From contig CAIFEX010000002.1 of assembly GCA_903789665.1 (NCBI GenBank), positions 1 to 64,000 on the forward strand: a DNA stretch of 64,000 bases, written 5' to 3'. Made by a program: the position numbers and the translations under genes. Each line of letters opens with the position of its first letter. Position 1 is the stretch's first letter. The stretch comes from an uncultured Clostridium sp. (GTDB lineage Bacteria; Bacillota; Clostridia; Clostridiales; Clostridiaceae). The notes under the pieces were generated by a model, which searched no databases, was not told the origin of the DNA, and was given only the letters and a program-made list of their open reading frames with translations. This document shows, piece after piece, positions 54,203 to 63,419 of this stretch.

Positions 54203-55861
54203 ATGGGATACTTAAATATAGATGGGCAGATTTTTTACAATATGGTTGTAAATGCCAGTAATAAACTAGAGGAAAAAAAGGATTTTGTGAATTCATTAAA
54301 TGTATTTCCAGTACCTGACGGTGATACGGGTACGAATATGTCCATGACGCTTAGAAATGCGGTATTGGAAATAGCTGATGTAAATGAAAAATCCATAGAT
54401 GTAATTGGAAAACAGCTGGCCAAAGGTGCACTCATGGGGGCCAGAGGAAATTCTGGAGTTATACTTTCTCAGATATTTAGGGGTATAGCTAAGGGTGTTG
54501 AAGGCAGTGCCCAGGTGGATTCCGCAGGATTTGCAAATGCGCTTGAGGAAGGGGCAAAATTTGCCTATAAGGCAGTTATGCGTCCTACGGAAGGTACTAT
54601 ATTGACTATCATAAGGGCTGCCGGCGAAAATGCAGTAAAATCAAATGAAAAGGATATAACTGTACTCTTGGAAAAAGTGTGTGATTACAGCAAGAATGTC
54701 CTTGATAAAACTCCGGATATGCTTCCAGTATTGAAAAAGGCAAAAGTGGTGGATTCCGGTGGCATGGGTCTTCTTATCATACTTCAGGGAATGTATGAAG
54801 CTTTGAAAAACCATATGAAAGGTCTTCATTTGAAGGAAATCAACGGTGCAAAGATTCAATCTGCGGCTAAAAATTTGGGCAAACAGGATATAAAATATGG
54901 GTATTGCACGGAATTTATCATACATTCTCGAAAATCAGACATAGATGATTTTAAGAATAAGCTGAAAAAAATTGGAGATTCTATGGTGGTGGTAAAAGAT
55001 GATGACATAATAAAAGTTCATATTCACACCAACGATCCGGGATGGGTTTTGTCACAGTCAGTTAAATTAGGAGAATTGTCTAAAATAAAAATAGATAATA
55101 TGAGAGAGCAGCATAGACATATTTTAAATATAGATGATTTTAGAGAAAATTCACCTGCGGAAAAAGAGCAGGGGGAGGAAGAGCATGAACAGAAAACTGA
55201 GCCCAAAAAATATGCATTTATTTCAGTGTCCGTAGGAGAGGGCATCAACGGCATATTCAAGGATTTGGGAGTCGACTACGTAATAGAAGGCGGTCAGACT
55301 ATGAACCCGAGTACGGAAGATATATTAAATTGTATAAATGTGATAAACGCAAAGAATATATTTGTACTGCCTAATAATAAAAATGTAATTATGGCAGCTA
55401 ACCAGGCCGCAAAGCTTTCGGATAAAACAGTAAGGGTAATATCTACTAAAACTATACCACAGGGAATTACTGCAATAACGGCTTTTAATTCGGATGTGGA
55501 TTTGGATGAAAATGTAAATGCCATGGAAGAAGCAATGACTACGGTGACTACAGGTTCGGTGACTTTTGCAGTAAGAGATACAAATGTAGATGAAAAAGAT
55601 ATAAAGCAGGGAGATATACTGGGGCTTATTGAAGGTAAAATAAACAAAGTTGGGAAAGACAAATTTCAGGTATGCAGTGATATCATAGATGAAATGATAG
55701 GGGATGACAGCGAACTCATAAGTGTATACTATGGTGATAAATGCAATGGGGAGGAGGTAAATAATTTTGTCAAAAAACTTGAGAAAAAATATGAAGACAT
55801 GGATATACAGTGTTACAACGGGAAACAGCCCCTTTATTATTTCATAGTATCTGTTGAATAA
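54203..55861 (+). CDS. fakA: DAK2/DhaL domain protein, fatty acid kinase FakA-like (YloV)
   Basis: FakA phosphorylates fatty acids held by a FakB (DegV family) partner. The 552-residue protein has the DhaL nucleotide-binding domain with NVFPVPDGDTGTNMSMT, KGALMGARGNSGVILSQ and MRPTEGTIL, a linker, and a C-terminal domain with VEGGQTMNPSTEDIL, as in YloV. No DegV gene is in this window. A GTG/ATG ambiguity is absent: ATG 54203 follows GGGAGG. A terminator directly follows the stop. Confidence 0.92.
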   Translation: MGYLNIDGQIFYNMVVNASNKLEEKKDFVNSLNVFPVPDGDTGTNMSMTLRNAVLEIADVNEKSIDVIGKQLAKGALMGARGNSGVILSQIFRGIAKGVEGSAQVDSAGFANALEEGAKFAYKAVMRPTEGTILTIIRAAGENAVKSNEKDITVLLEKVCDYSKNVLDKTPDMLPVLKKAKVVDSGGMGLLIILQGMYEALKNHMKGLHLKEINGAKIQSAAKNLGKQDIKYGYCTEFIIHSRKSDIDDFKNKLKKIGDSMVVVKDDDIIKVHIHTNDPGWVLSQSVKLGELSKIKIDNMREQHRHILNIDDFRENSPAEKEQGEEEHEQKTEPKKYAFISVSVGEGINGIFKDLGVDYVIEGGQTMNPSTEDILNCINVINAKNIFVLPNNKNVIMAANQAAKLSDKTVRVISTKTIPQGITAITAFNSDVDLDENVNAMEEAMTTVTTGSVTFAVRDTNVDEKDIKQGDILGLIEGKINKVGKDKFQVCSDIIDEMIGDDSELISVYYGDKCNGEEVNNFVKKLEKKYEDMDIQCYNGKQPLYYFIVSVE

Positions 55862-55883
55862 AAAAAGCCCTTGGGCTTTTTTT
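55861..55883 (+). terminator. Terminator after fakA
   Basis: AAAAAAGCC and GGCTTTTTT (55861-55882) pair around the loop CTTG, starting at the fakA stop, with a T run inside the 3' arm. Confidence 0.85.
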
Positions 55884-55929
55884 ACTTTTAATTTATTAAA
55901 ATGCAGTATAGGAAACAGGTGAATATTTT

Positions 55930-57966
55930 ATGGATGTATACGATAATATAAAGAGTATAAAAGGGGTTGGAACTGTAACGGCTAGAAATTTAAACAGGTG
56001 TTTTATATTTAGCATATTGGATTTGCTTCTGTATTTTCCAAGGGATTACGAGACGATTTCCAGCTGCTCAAATTTGAAAAGTGGAAGTACTGGAAAAGTT
56101 ATAGTAAACTGTAAAGTCAAAAATATATGTAGAAATATCAGGACTAGAACTGGAAAAATTATTTCCACGGTGATATTTCAAGGTGAGAATACGGTTTTTA
56201 AAGGAAGATGGTTTAACCAGCCGTATATGAAGAACAAATTTAAAATGGACGGCAGATACAGGGTAATGGGAAAAATTCAGAAATTTAAAGGACAGATTTA
56301 TATGGAAAACCCTGTTCTTGTAAATGGCTGCAAGTCGAATGGTACGGAAGAGAAGATAATACCCATATACCCTTTAAAGTCGGGCATAAATAATAATACA
56401 TTTATAAAACTTATATCTGAGGTACTCAGTCAAATAAGTATACAGGAAAACCTCCCAAGGTGGATAATTGACAAATATAGATTCTGCAGTTTGGATAGGG
56501 CGGTACGCATAATACATGCTCCTGCCGATTTGGAGCAGTTAAACCAGGGAAAGAAAAGGCTTAAGTTTCAGGAACTTTTTACATATTCCCTCAAAATATT
56601 GATGCTTAAATACAGCTTTATGAACAAAAGGGGAATAGCCTTTAAAATTTCCCCGGAATTGAAGGAATTGAAAAAAGAAATTCCCTATGAGCTAACTGAT
56701 TCCCAAAATAAGGTCATAAGAGAAATATTGATTGATGAAAAAAGGCGGTTTCCCATGAACCGGCTTCTGCAGGGAGATGTAGGGAGCGGTAAAACCATAG
56801 TGGCCCTCATAGCTGTATTCAATGTGGTAAAAAACGGATATCAGGCGGTACTAATGGCTCCTACGGAGATATTGGCTAAGCAGCATTATACAAGTGCCAA
56901 AAAATTTTTGAAAAAATTCAGGGTAAATGTAAAGCTGCTTTGTGGAAGTACTGCCGCTAAAGACAAAGATGAGATAAAACATGAGTTGAAGCTGGGAAAA
57001 ATAGATTTGCTGATAGGTACCCATGCGTTAATTCAGGAAGATGTGCAGTTTAAAAAGCTGGGAATGGTGGTTACGGATGAACAGCATAGATTTGGGGTTA
57101 TGCAGAGGAGCAAACTTACCAACAAGGGGGAAAATGTAGATGTGCTCGTTATGACAGCCACACCTATTCCTAGAACTCTGAGCCTGTACTTATATGGAGA
57201 TTTGAATGTATCCACCATAGATGAGCTACCTGCGGGAAGACAGAAGATAAATACCTATTATAGAGATAGGAATTCCAGAGATAAGGTGTATAGATTTGCC
57301 CTTGATGAGATAAAAAAAGGAAGGCAGGTATATGTAGTATGTCCATTGGTGGAGGAAAATGATCAGCTGGATTTGAGTTCGGTGGAAGATGTCTATGAAG
57401 AACTTAAAGAAAAATATTTTAAAAATATTCCGATGGATATATTATACGGAAAAATGTCCTCCAAGGACAAGGAAAATACTATGAATAGATTTAAAAAGGG
57501 TGAAATTAAGGTAATGGTGTCCACTACTGTCATAGAAGTGGGTATAAATGTGCCCAATGCGGCGGTGATGATAGTTGAAAATGCGGAGAGATTTGGTCTT
57601 GCACAACTTCACCAACTGAGAGGAAGAGTGGGCAGGGGAAAATATAAATCCTACTGTATATTGATTGCAGATATTAAAAATGACATAATAAGAAAAAGAA
57701 TGGAAATAATGGAATCCAGCAATGATGGTTTTTTTATTTCAGAAGAGGATTTAAAATTAAGAGGGGCAGGAGAAATTTTTGGACTTAAACAGCATGGTGA
57801 AGATGAGCTGGTTTTATCAAATTTAGTGGATGATATAGATATATTTAGGAGGGCTAATTTAGAGGCTAAAAGACTTTTGAAAAGTTCAGATCCGGAAGAT
57901 ATAAGAATCAGGAATGAAATACAGAAAAAATTGAAGAGAACTTCAAGATTCATAAGTTTCAATTAA
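55930..57966 (+). CDS. recG: ATP-dependent DNA helicase RecG
   Basis: RecG remodels stalled forks and Holliday junctions. The 678-residue protein has an N-terminal wedge/OB domain, Walker A GDVGSGKT, motif II DEQHRFGV, TATPIPRTL, motif V/VI STTVIEVGINVPNA and QLRGRVGRG, and the C-terminal TRG region. ATG 55930 follows AACAGGTGA. It is the last gene of the yicC to recG order in this block. Confidence 0.97.
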   Translation: MDVYDNIKSIKGVGTVTARNLNRCFIFSILDLLLYFPRDYETISSCSNLKSGSTGKVIVNCKVKNICRNIRTRTGKIISTVIFQGENTVFKGRWFNQPYMKNKFKMDGRYRVMGKIQKFKGQIYMENPVLVNGCKSNGTEEKIIPIYPLKSGINNNTFIKLISEVLSQISIQENLPRWIIDKYRFCSLDRAVRIIHAPADLEQLNQGKKRLKFQELFTYSLKILMLKYSFMNKRGIAFKISPELKELKKEIPYELTDSQNKVIREILIDEKRRFPMNRLLQGDVGSGKTIVALIAVFNVVKNGYQAVLMAPTEILAKQHYTSAKKFLKKFRVNVKLLCGSTAAKDKDEIKHELKLGKIDLLIGTHALIQEDVQFKKLGMVVTDEQHRFGVMQRSKLTNKGENVDVLVMTATPIPRTLSLYLYGDLNVSTIDELPAGRQKINTYYRDRNSRDKVYRFALDEIKKGRQVYVVCPLVEENDQLDLSSVEDVYEELKEKYFKNIPMDILYGKMSSKDKENTMNRFKKGEIKVMVSTTVIEVGINVPNAAVMIVENAERFGLAQLHQLRGRVGRGKYKSYCILIADIKNDIIRKRMEIMESSNDGFFISEEDLKLRGAGEIFGLKQHGEDELVLSNLVDDIDIFRRANLEAKRLLKSSDPEDIRIRNEIQKKLKRTSRFISFN

Positions 57967-57990
57967 CTTATATGAATATATAGGCAAATT

Positions 57991-58019
57991 TTGAATAATG
58001 CAAATATATATGTTAAAAT
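57991..58019 (+). promoter_or_regulatory. Promoter of rsmD-coaD
   Basis: TTGAAT (57991-57996), a 17-base spacer and TGtTAAAAT (hexamer 58014-58019), 49 bases before the rsmD start. Confidence 0.65.
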
Positions 58020-58068
58020 GTTAGGGAATAAATAATATATATGGAAAAATCAAATAGGAGGAAGTTTT

Positions 58069-58629
58069 ATGAGAATAATTTCAGGCCTTGCTAAAGGAAG
58101 AAAATTATTGTCTCCTGAAGGATACGATGTTACAAGACCTACTTTGGACAGAGTCAAAGAATCTATGTTTAATATAATTCAAAGTAGAGTTTACGGTTCT
58201 AATGTATTGGATTTGTTTGCAGGGACGGGAAGCCTTGGGCTTGAGGCTGTGAGCCGTGGAGCCAAAAAATGCTTTCTGGTTGACAGAGATAGGGATACAT
58301 TTTCCTGCCTCCAAAAAAATATAGAAAATCTGGGATTTATGCCAAAATGCAGTGCTATGAATATGGATTCCTACAGGGCTCTTGAAAAATTAGGCAGGGC
58401 AGAAGAGGTATTTGATATAATATTTATTGATCCTCCTTATAAAAAGGAGATGATTCCACCAGCGGTGGAATCCATTGAAGAGAAAGGCCTATTGGCGCAG
58501 GATGGAATTATAGTTACTAAAATCAATACTGATGAAAAAATGTATGTGGGAACTGATGGCATAATTTTAACAGATCACAGAAAATATGGAAAAACTACCC
58601 TAGGTTTTTATGAATACGAGGAGGATTAA
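58069..58629 (+). CDS. rsmD: 16S rRNA (guanine-966-N2) methyltransferase RsmD
   Basis: RsmD methylates G966 of 16S rRNA. The 186-residue protein has MRIISGLAKGRKL, the target-binding TRPTLDRVKESMFN, SAM motif VLDLFAGTGSLGLEAVSRGA and the catalytic IFIDPPYK (N/DPPY). ATG 58069 follows AGGAGGAA. It is 6 bases from coaD, as ylbH-coaD in Bacillus. Confidence 0.95.
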   Translation: MRIISGLAKGRKLLSPEGYDVTRPTLDRVKESMFNIIQSRVYGSNVLDLFAGTGSLGLEAVSRGAKKCFLVDRDRDTFSCLQKNIENLGFMPKCSAMNMDSYRALEKLGRAEEVFDIIFIDPPYKKEMIPPAVESIEEKGLLAQDGIIVTKINTDEKMYVGTDGIILTDHRKYGKTTLGFYEYEED

Positions 58630-58635
58630 TTTAAC

Positions 58636-59130
58636 ATGAACAAGGCAATATGTCCAGGAAGTTTTGATCCTATAACTAATGGACATTTAGATATAATAAA
58701 CAGATCAGCTAGAGTATTTGATGAAGTGACAGTGGGAGTACTTATTAACCCTGAAAAGAAAGCACTGTTTAATGTGGATGAAAGAGTTAACCTGATTAAG
58801 AGGGTAGTAAAAAATATACCTAATGTGAAGGTTGAAAGCTTCAGCGGGTTGTTGATAGATTTTATGAAAGAGAAAAAAATTAAAGTTATAGTGAAGGGAC
58901 TTAGAGCCGTATCGGATTTTGAATATGAATTTCAGATGTCACTTATGAACAAGAAACTCAATCCCGATATAGAGACCGTATTTATGATGTCAAGTGCCAT
59001 GAATTCATTTTTAAGCTCTTCATCGGTGAAACAGGTGGCTATGTTTGGCGGATGCATAAGAGGCCTGGTTCCTGAAGAGATAATACCTGATATTGTTAAA
59101 AAAATAGATGAGGTGCATAAAAATTATTAA
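58636..59130 (+). CDS. coaD: Pantetheine-phosphate adenylyltransferase
   Basis: CoaD adds AMP to 4'-phosphopantetheine to form dephospho-CoA. The nucleotidyltransferase motif [16 protein letters not shown] contains TxGH, and [15 protein letters not shown] is the substrate-binding part. The C-terminal [15 protein letters not shown] segment replaces the usual ISST-type motif. Length 164, typical. Works downstream of CoaBC at 40.1 kb. Confidence 0.96.
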   Translation: MNKAICPGSFDPITNGHLDIINRSARVFDEVTVGVLINPEKKALFNVDERVNLIKRVVKNIPNVKVESFSGLLIDFMKEKKIKVIVKGLRAVSDFEYEFQMSLMNKKLNPDIETVFMMSSAMNSFLSSSSVKQVAMFGGCIRGLVPEEIIPDIVKKIDEVHKNY

Positions 59131-59149
59131 TTGACTTTAGGGGGAGAAA

Positions 59150-59677
59150 ATGATGGATGCTATTAAACTTTTGGAATACCTTCAAGAAATTATGGATACT
59201 TCTGCTAGGGTTCCTATGACGGGAAAGGTCATGGTAAATAAGAAAGAAATTCAGGAAGTATTGGATAAGATAGTCAACTGTCTTCCCAGTGAGTTAAAAA
59301 AAGCACAGTGGATAGTTGAGGAAAAGAATAAAATCTTGACTGAAGCCGTGCAAGAAGCGGATAATATAAAAAAAGAAAATCTGAATTTGTTGAGAAAGCA
59401 GATAGAAAATCATGATATTACCAAAGAAGCAAATATGAGGGCGCAGGAAATAATTTCATCTGCACAAAAAAATGCCAAAGCAATAAGGCTGGGAGCCAGG
59501 GATTATGCAGATGAAATGCTGAACCAGCTGGACGGAGAGATAACGGATAAAAGCAACGAATTTTTGACAAACTTGAAACTGGAATTCCAGAAGACATTAA
59601 ATGATTTAGAGGGAAAGATAGATTTAAAGACCGATTCTATAAGGGAAAATATAAAGGAACTAAGGGATATGAAATAA
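59150..59677 (+). CDS. Uncharacterised coiled-coil protein
   Basis: 175-residue protein, highly charged and helical. It starts MDAIKLLEYLQEIMDTSARVP-like (seen: LLEYLQEIMDT, VPMTGKVMVNKKEI), and then forms a long coiled coil between about 55 and 170, with EADNIKKENLNLLRKQIE and AQEIISSAQKNAKAI. The opening recalls DivIVA-related and V-ATPase-stator-like clostridial proteins next to coaD, but I cannot assign a function. It has no membrane helix. The 3' end overlaps the convergent ylbJ by 18 bases. Start ATG 59150 or 59153. Confidence 0.82.
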   Translation: MMDAIKLLEYLQEIMDTSARVPMTGKVMVNKKEIQEVLDKIVNCLPSELKKAQWIVEEKNKILTEAVQEADNIKKENLNLLRKQIENHDITKEANMRAQEIISSAQKNAKAIRLGARDYADEMLNQLDGEITDKSNEFLTNLKLEFQKTLNDLEGKIDLKTDSIRENIKELRDMK

Positions 59678-60826
59678 TTTCACCGACTTAAATAGCAGCC
59701 AGGGCAATATGAGCAGGGCTAAAAGAACTATAAATATACTGCTTGGTCCTCCTGTAATTTTATAATAGGGCAAAAATGTTTCCTCTGACAATTTGCCGGA
59801 GAATAAAGTATAGATTGAGAAACTCAATATGGAACATATAATCCCCTGAAATATTTTACCAACAACATATTTTTTCATGGATATTTTAAATTTGTAAGTA
59901 AAAGAGTAGACCTGCGATACAATTGAAGCACCGCTGAAAGTAAATAAAAAGCTTACAATAATAATTTTTAAAGTGAGTGAAGCAGTGGAGGATGATATCA
60001 AATTGCATCCGTTGGTCATTTCTATCATTCCGAGAATTGATCCCTCTATTATATCACATGAAATTCCCGTAATTTTTGATATCTGCTGCATTAACAAGTT
60101 AAATAAAAAATTGTTTTTTAAAATGTTATTCACAACGGAAAATATAATTACAAATCCTCCTATGGACATGCAATTTTTTATTGCATTTTCAATGCTGCCT
60201 TTGAGTACTTTTCCGATATTTTGACGGGCATACACATGCTTTTTACCCTGAACGGGAACTCTGTACGGCTTTCTGGAAGGTATTAAAAATCCCATTATCA
60301 GGCATGAAAGCAGATTGGATAAAAGAAGTATATATCCTATGCTGGAATTATTAAGCATTGAAATACCAACGGAACCAAGTACAAATAAAGGACTGGCATT
60401 AGAAGCTATATTTAAAAGCCTTTCACAGGTAGGCAGATCTATTAGTTTTTTTTCATGCAGTTCACAGGCGTATTTTGCACCTAGAGGATATCCGCAGAGC
60501 ATGCTTATTATCAATACGAAACTGCAGTTGACTGGAAGTTTTAAGGGCTTGCAGAGGAATTTTCCCATTACTCTGGAATATATGTACACTCCGTCATAGG
60601 ATAAAATTATATTTGATACAACCAAAAATGAGAACAAAGATGGGAATACCTTATAGAAAAATAGGAGAGCACCGGTTATCACACCATCTATGCATATTTT
60701 GGGAGTTAATATAATCTGCCCTATTAAAATAGTACATAATATAGTTATGAGAATGTTTACGTTCTTTATGCAGAAACATAAAATAAGTACTATGGCGAAT
60801 ATTAAAAGATAAAATAAAATAATCAA
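59660..60826 (-). CDS. ylbJ: Sporulation integral membrane protein YlbJ
   Basis: 388-residue membrane protein with about eight to ten helices and nucleoside-transporter-gate-like segments (MLCGYPLGAKYACELHE and IEGSILGMIEMTNGC). In Bacillus, ylbJ is SigE-controlled and contributes to spore resistance. TTG start at 60826. On the minus strand a weak SigE-like CATATATG lies upstream. The coaD-ylbJ-tmcAL neighbours match Bacillus, though ylbJ and tmcAL are on the opposite strand here. Confidence 0.9.
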   Translation of the reverse strand: MIILFYLLIFAIVLILCFCIKNVNILITILCTILIGQIILTPKICIDGVITGALLFFYKVFPSLFSFLVVSNIILSYDGVYIYSRVMGKFLCKPLKLPVNCSFVLIISMLCGYPLGAKYACELHEKKLIDLPTCERLLNIASNASPLFVLGSVGISMLNNSSIGYILLLSNLLSCLIMGFLIPSRKPYRVPVQGKKHVYARQNIGKVLKGSIENAIKNCMSIGGFVIIFSVVNNILKNNFLFNLLMQQISKITGISCDIIEGSILGMIEMTNGCNLISSSTASLTLKIIIVSFLFTFSGASIVSQVYSFTYKFKISMKKYVVGKIFQGIICSILSFSIYTLFSGKLSEETFLPYYKITGGPSSIFIVLLALLILPWLLFKSVKLFHIP

Positions 60827-60913
60827 TGACAGCTACCTACTTTCTAAAAACTTTTGACTAACATATATGCCTTAATAAATTATATTTATAAAGTGGGAGG
60901 CTTATTCTAAATT

Positions 60914-62137
60914 TTATATTATGATTGGGCTTTTGATATAATCGTAGTTGAAAGGTATATTTTTATTTAAGAGACTGTAGGCATTGGTGGCTAGAGTGTC
61001 CATTTTCAAGATTTGGCCTGCTCTTTGCGGCATTTTTGTATAGATGGGAAGATGGGAATTCTCTTTAATGGCTCTTAAAATTTTTTTGCCACTGCTGTTG
61101 AAACCAAGTACTCTAATATAAGGACATGTATTTTTTCTCAAACTGTCCGTGTCAAAGTGGTCAAACCCTAGAAAAAATTGACACAATATTCTGCTTATTC
61201 TGCTGTAGGTGTATCTTTTGGTTTTGGATGATTCTATGATGCCTTTATAGGAATGATTATTTTTTATTGCATTGAAAATTCTATTTTCAATGCCTTCTGA
61301 TACATCTGGAAGTTTTTTTAAACTTTCTCCATTAAAAAAGTATTTGTATTTTAAATAAGGTACCATAAAGTCTTCAAAAGTAAAGTCATATCCTGAGCAA
61401 TTCATTCTTTTTAAGGTTGAAAATACACTGCAGGGCAAATTGTTTCTTAAATCATCAAAATTACCTTTTTCCCTTATGAAATTTCTAATGGAAGATGAAC
61501 TGGAGAAATTATCCTCAATATTTAGGCTGTTGTAAGAACTTCCAATTCTTTTAATACAGACGGGAGTAATATTGCTTTTAAGTCTTGCCAGACTTTTGCA
61601 GTATTCAATTGCGAGAATATTGTTGGGTGAGGAAAGTATTTTTTCCAGGCTGCACTTCCCAGATTCAAGATTGTTTCTACTGTGGAAAAATTCAATCAGC
61701 GCATTGCTTCTGGCCTGGGGGAAAGATATGCCTGAAGATAAGTTTTTCTTTAAAGTATACCTGAATTCTTCTGGTTCCGAAGATAGTATCTTACCTATTG
61801 ATTTTAAAAGTTGAATGTCATCACATTCGCTTCCAAAACACAGATTTTTAACTATGCCTAGGTTCTCCAGGAGACTGACAGCGCCAAATGCAAAAAATTC
61901 TGCAGAAGACAGACTGTAGAGTACAGGAAGTTCTATAACCAGGTCAATTCCGTTTAAAAGTGCCAGCCTGGTTTTTGCCCATTTATCTATAATGGATGGG
62001 ATACCTCTCTGGACAAAATTTCCACTTATTACTGCAATTATACCATCACATCCAGTTATGGATTTTGATTTTTCAATATGGTACCTGTGCCCATTGTGAA
62101 GGGGATTGTATTCTGCTATTATTCCTGTAATATTCAT
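60914..62137 (-). CDS. tmcAL: tRNA(Met) cytidine acetate ligase TmcAL (YlbM)
   Basis: TmcAL uses acetate and ATP to form N4-acetylcytidine at the wobble base of elongator tRNA-Met. The 407-residue protein begins GIIAEYNPLHNGHRYHI with the HxGH nucleotidyltransferase motif and has AVISGNFVQRGIPSI and FGSECDDI. Length fits. It is divergent from pta, which may reflect the link to acetate metabolism, though that is inference. ATG at 62137. Confidence 0.94.
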   Translation of the reverse strand: MNITGIIAEYNPLHNGHRYHIEKSKSITGCDGIIAVISGNFVQRGIPSIIDKWAKTRLALLNGIDLVIELPVLYSLSSAEFFAFGAVSLLENLGIVKNLCFGSECDDIQLLKSIGKILSSEPEEFRYTLKKNLSSGISFPQARSNALIEFFHSRNNLESGKCSLEKILSSPNNILAIEYCKSLARLKSNITPVCIKRIGSSYNSLNIEDNFSSSSSIRNFIREKGNFDDLRNNLPCSVFSTLKRMNCSGYDFTFEDFMVPYLKYKYFFNGESLKKLPDVSEGIENRIFNAIKNNHSYKGIIESSKTKRYTYSRISRILCQFFLGFDHFDTDSLRKNTCPYIRVLGFNSSGKKILRAIKENSHLPIYTKMPQRAGQILKMDTLATNAYSLLNKNIPFNYDYIKSPIII

Positions 62138-62307
62138 TGAAGTTTCCTTTCTATTATAGTATTCTATTTATTGAAATATAAAGACTATCATACTAATACA
62201 TTATAATCCATTAAAGAAATTTTACATATGTATTTATCAAAAAGTTTTATTAAAAGTTTTAAATTTGATAATTTTTAATTGAAAAATACAGTTAAAAAGG
62301 ATTATAG

Positions 62308-62313
62308 TATAAT
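62308..62313 (+). promoter_or_regulatory. -10 element of the pta-ackA promoter
   Basis: TATAAT at 62308-62313 is perfect. The -35 position at 17 bases (AATACA, 62285-62290) is poor. It lies 49 bases before the pta start. Confidence 0.45.
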
Positions 62314-62361
62314 TGTATCTAGTCTTATATTACATAATCAATTTTGAAGGGAGAGTCAAAG

Positions 62362-63357
62362 ATGAAATTAATGGATCAAATATGGAATATGGCAAGGGCC
62401 AACAAAAAAAAGATTGTACTTGCAGAAGGTGAGGAGGAAAGAACTCTCAAGGCTTGTAAAAAAATAATAGGTAACGGTATTGCCAATATAGTTTTAGTAG
62501 GAAATGAAAATACTATAAGGGAAAAAGCATCAAAACTAGGAGTGAATTTAGATGGGATTGAAATAGCGGATCCACAGACTTCAAACAAACTTCAAACTTA
62601 TGTTAATGAATTTTATGAGTTGAGAAAGAAAAAGGGAATAACGCTGGAAAAGGCGGACAAAATAGTAAGAGATCCCATATATTTTGCTACAATGATGGTT
62701 AAACTTGGAGATGCAGATGGACTTGTTTCAGGTGCCGTACATACTACCGGAGATCTTTTGAGACCCGGCCTTCAGATAGTTAAAACGGCTCCAGGGGTAC
62801 CTATAGTTTCAAGTGTTTTTATAATGGGAGTTCCAAATTGTAAGTACGGCGATAATGGACTGCTTTTATTTGCTGATTGTGCAGTAAATCCATGCCCGGA
62901 TGAAAACCAATTGGCTTCCATTGCAGTGAGCACGGCAGAGACGGCAAAAAAATTATGCGGGATGGATCCAAAGGTTGCAATGCTTTCATTCTCAACTAAA
63001 GGAAGTGCAAAACACGATTTAGTTGATAAAGTGGTAAATGCTACTAAAATAGCCCAGAAAGCTAGACCTGATTTAAAAATAGATGGAGAATTGCAGCTGG
63101 ATGCAGCTATAGTGCAGGATGTCGCAAATTTGAAAGCACCTGGCAGCGATGTTGCCGGAAAGGCAAATGTACTTGTGTTCCCGGATATTCAAGCAGGAAA
63201 TATAGGATATAAACTTGTGCAGAGATTTGCCAAGGCTGAAGCAATAGGACCTATAACTCAGGGATTTGCAAAACCAATAAATGATTTGTCCAGGGGATGC
63301 AGTTTTGAAGATATAGTAAATGTTGTAGCAGTGACAGCCGTTCAGGCTCAGGGTTAG
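62362..63357 (+). CDS. pta: Phosphate acetyltransferase
   Basis: Pta converts acetyl-CoA and phosphate to acetyl phosphate, which AckA then uses to make ATP and acetate. The 331-residue protein has KIVLAEGEEERTLKA, DADGLVSGAVHTTGDLLRP and VLVFPDIQAGNIGYKLVQRF, typical for Pta. The frame opens at TTG 62344, but ATG 62362 follows AAGGGAG by 9 bases. ackA follows after 62 bases with no terminator between. Confidence 0.97.
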   Translation: MKLMDQIWNMARANKKKIVLAEGEEERTLKACKKIIGNGIANIVLVGNENTIREKASKLGVNLDGIEIADPQTSNKLQTYVNEFYELRKKKGITLEKADKIVRDPIYFATMMVKLGDADGLVSGAVHTTGDLLRPGLQIVKTAPGVPIVSSVFIMGVPNCKYGDNGLLLFADCAVNPCPDENQLASIAVSTAETAKKLCGMDPKVAMLSFSTKGSAKHDLVDKVVNATKIAQKARPDLKIDGELQLDAAIVQDVANLKAPGSDVAGKANVLVFPDIQAGNIGYKLVQRFAKAEAIGPITQGFAKPINDLSRGCSFEDIVNVVAVTAVQAQG

Positions 63358-63419
63358 AAAACTTATCTGGCGAGAAATAATTGATTTTAATTTAGCTATA
63401 TATTAGGAGGATGTTTGAA

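Noticed and set aside
62140-62210. Perfect TATAAT elements on the minus strand as tmcAL promoters (62153-62158 and 62200-62205).
   Set aside because: Neither has a fitting -35, and the nearer one would place the start inside the ribosome site.
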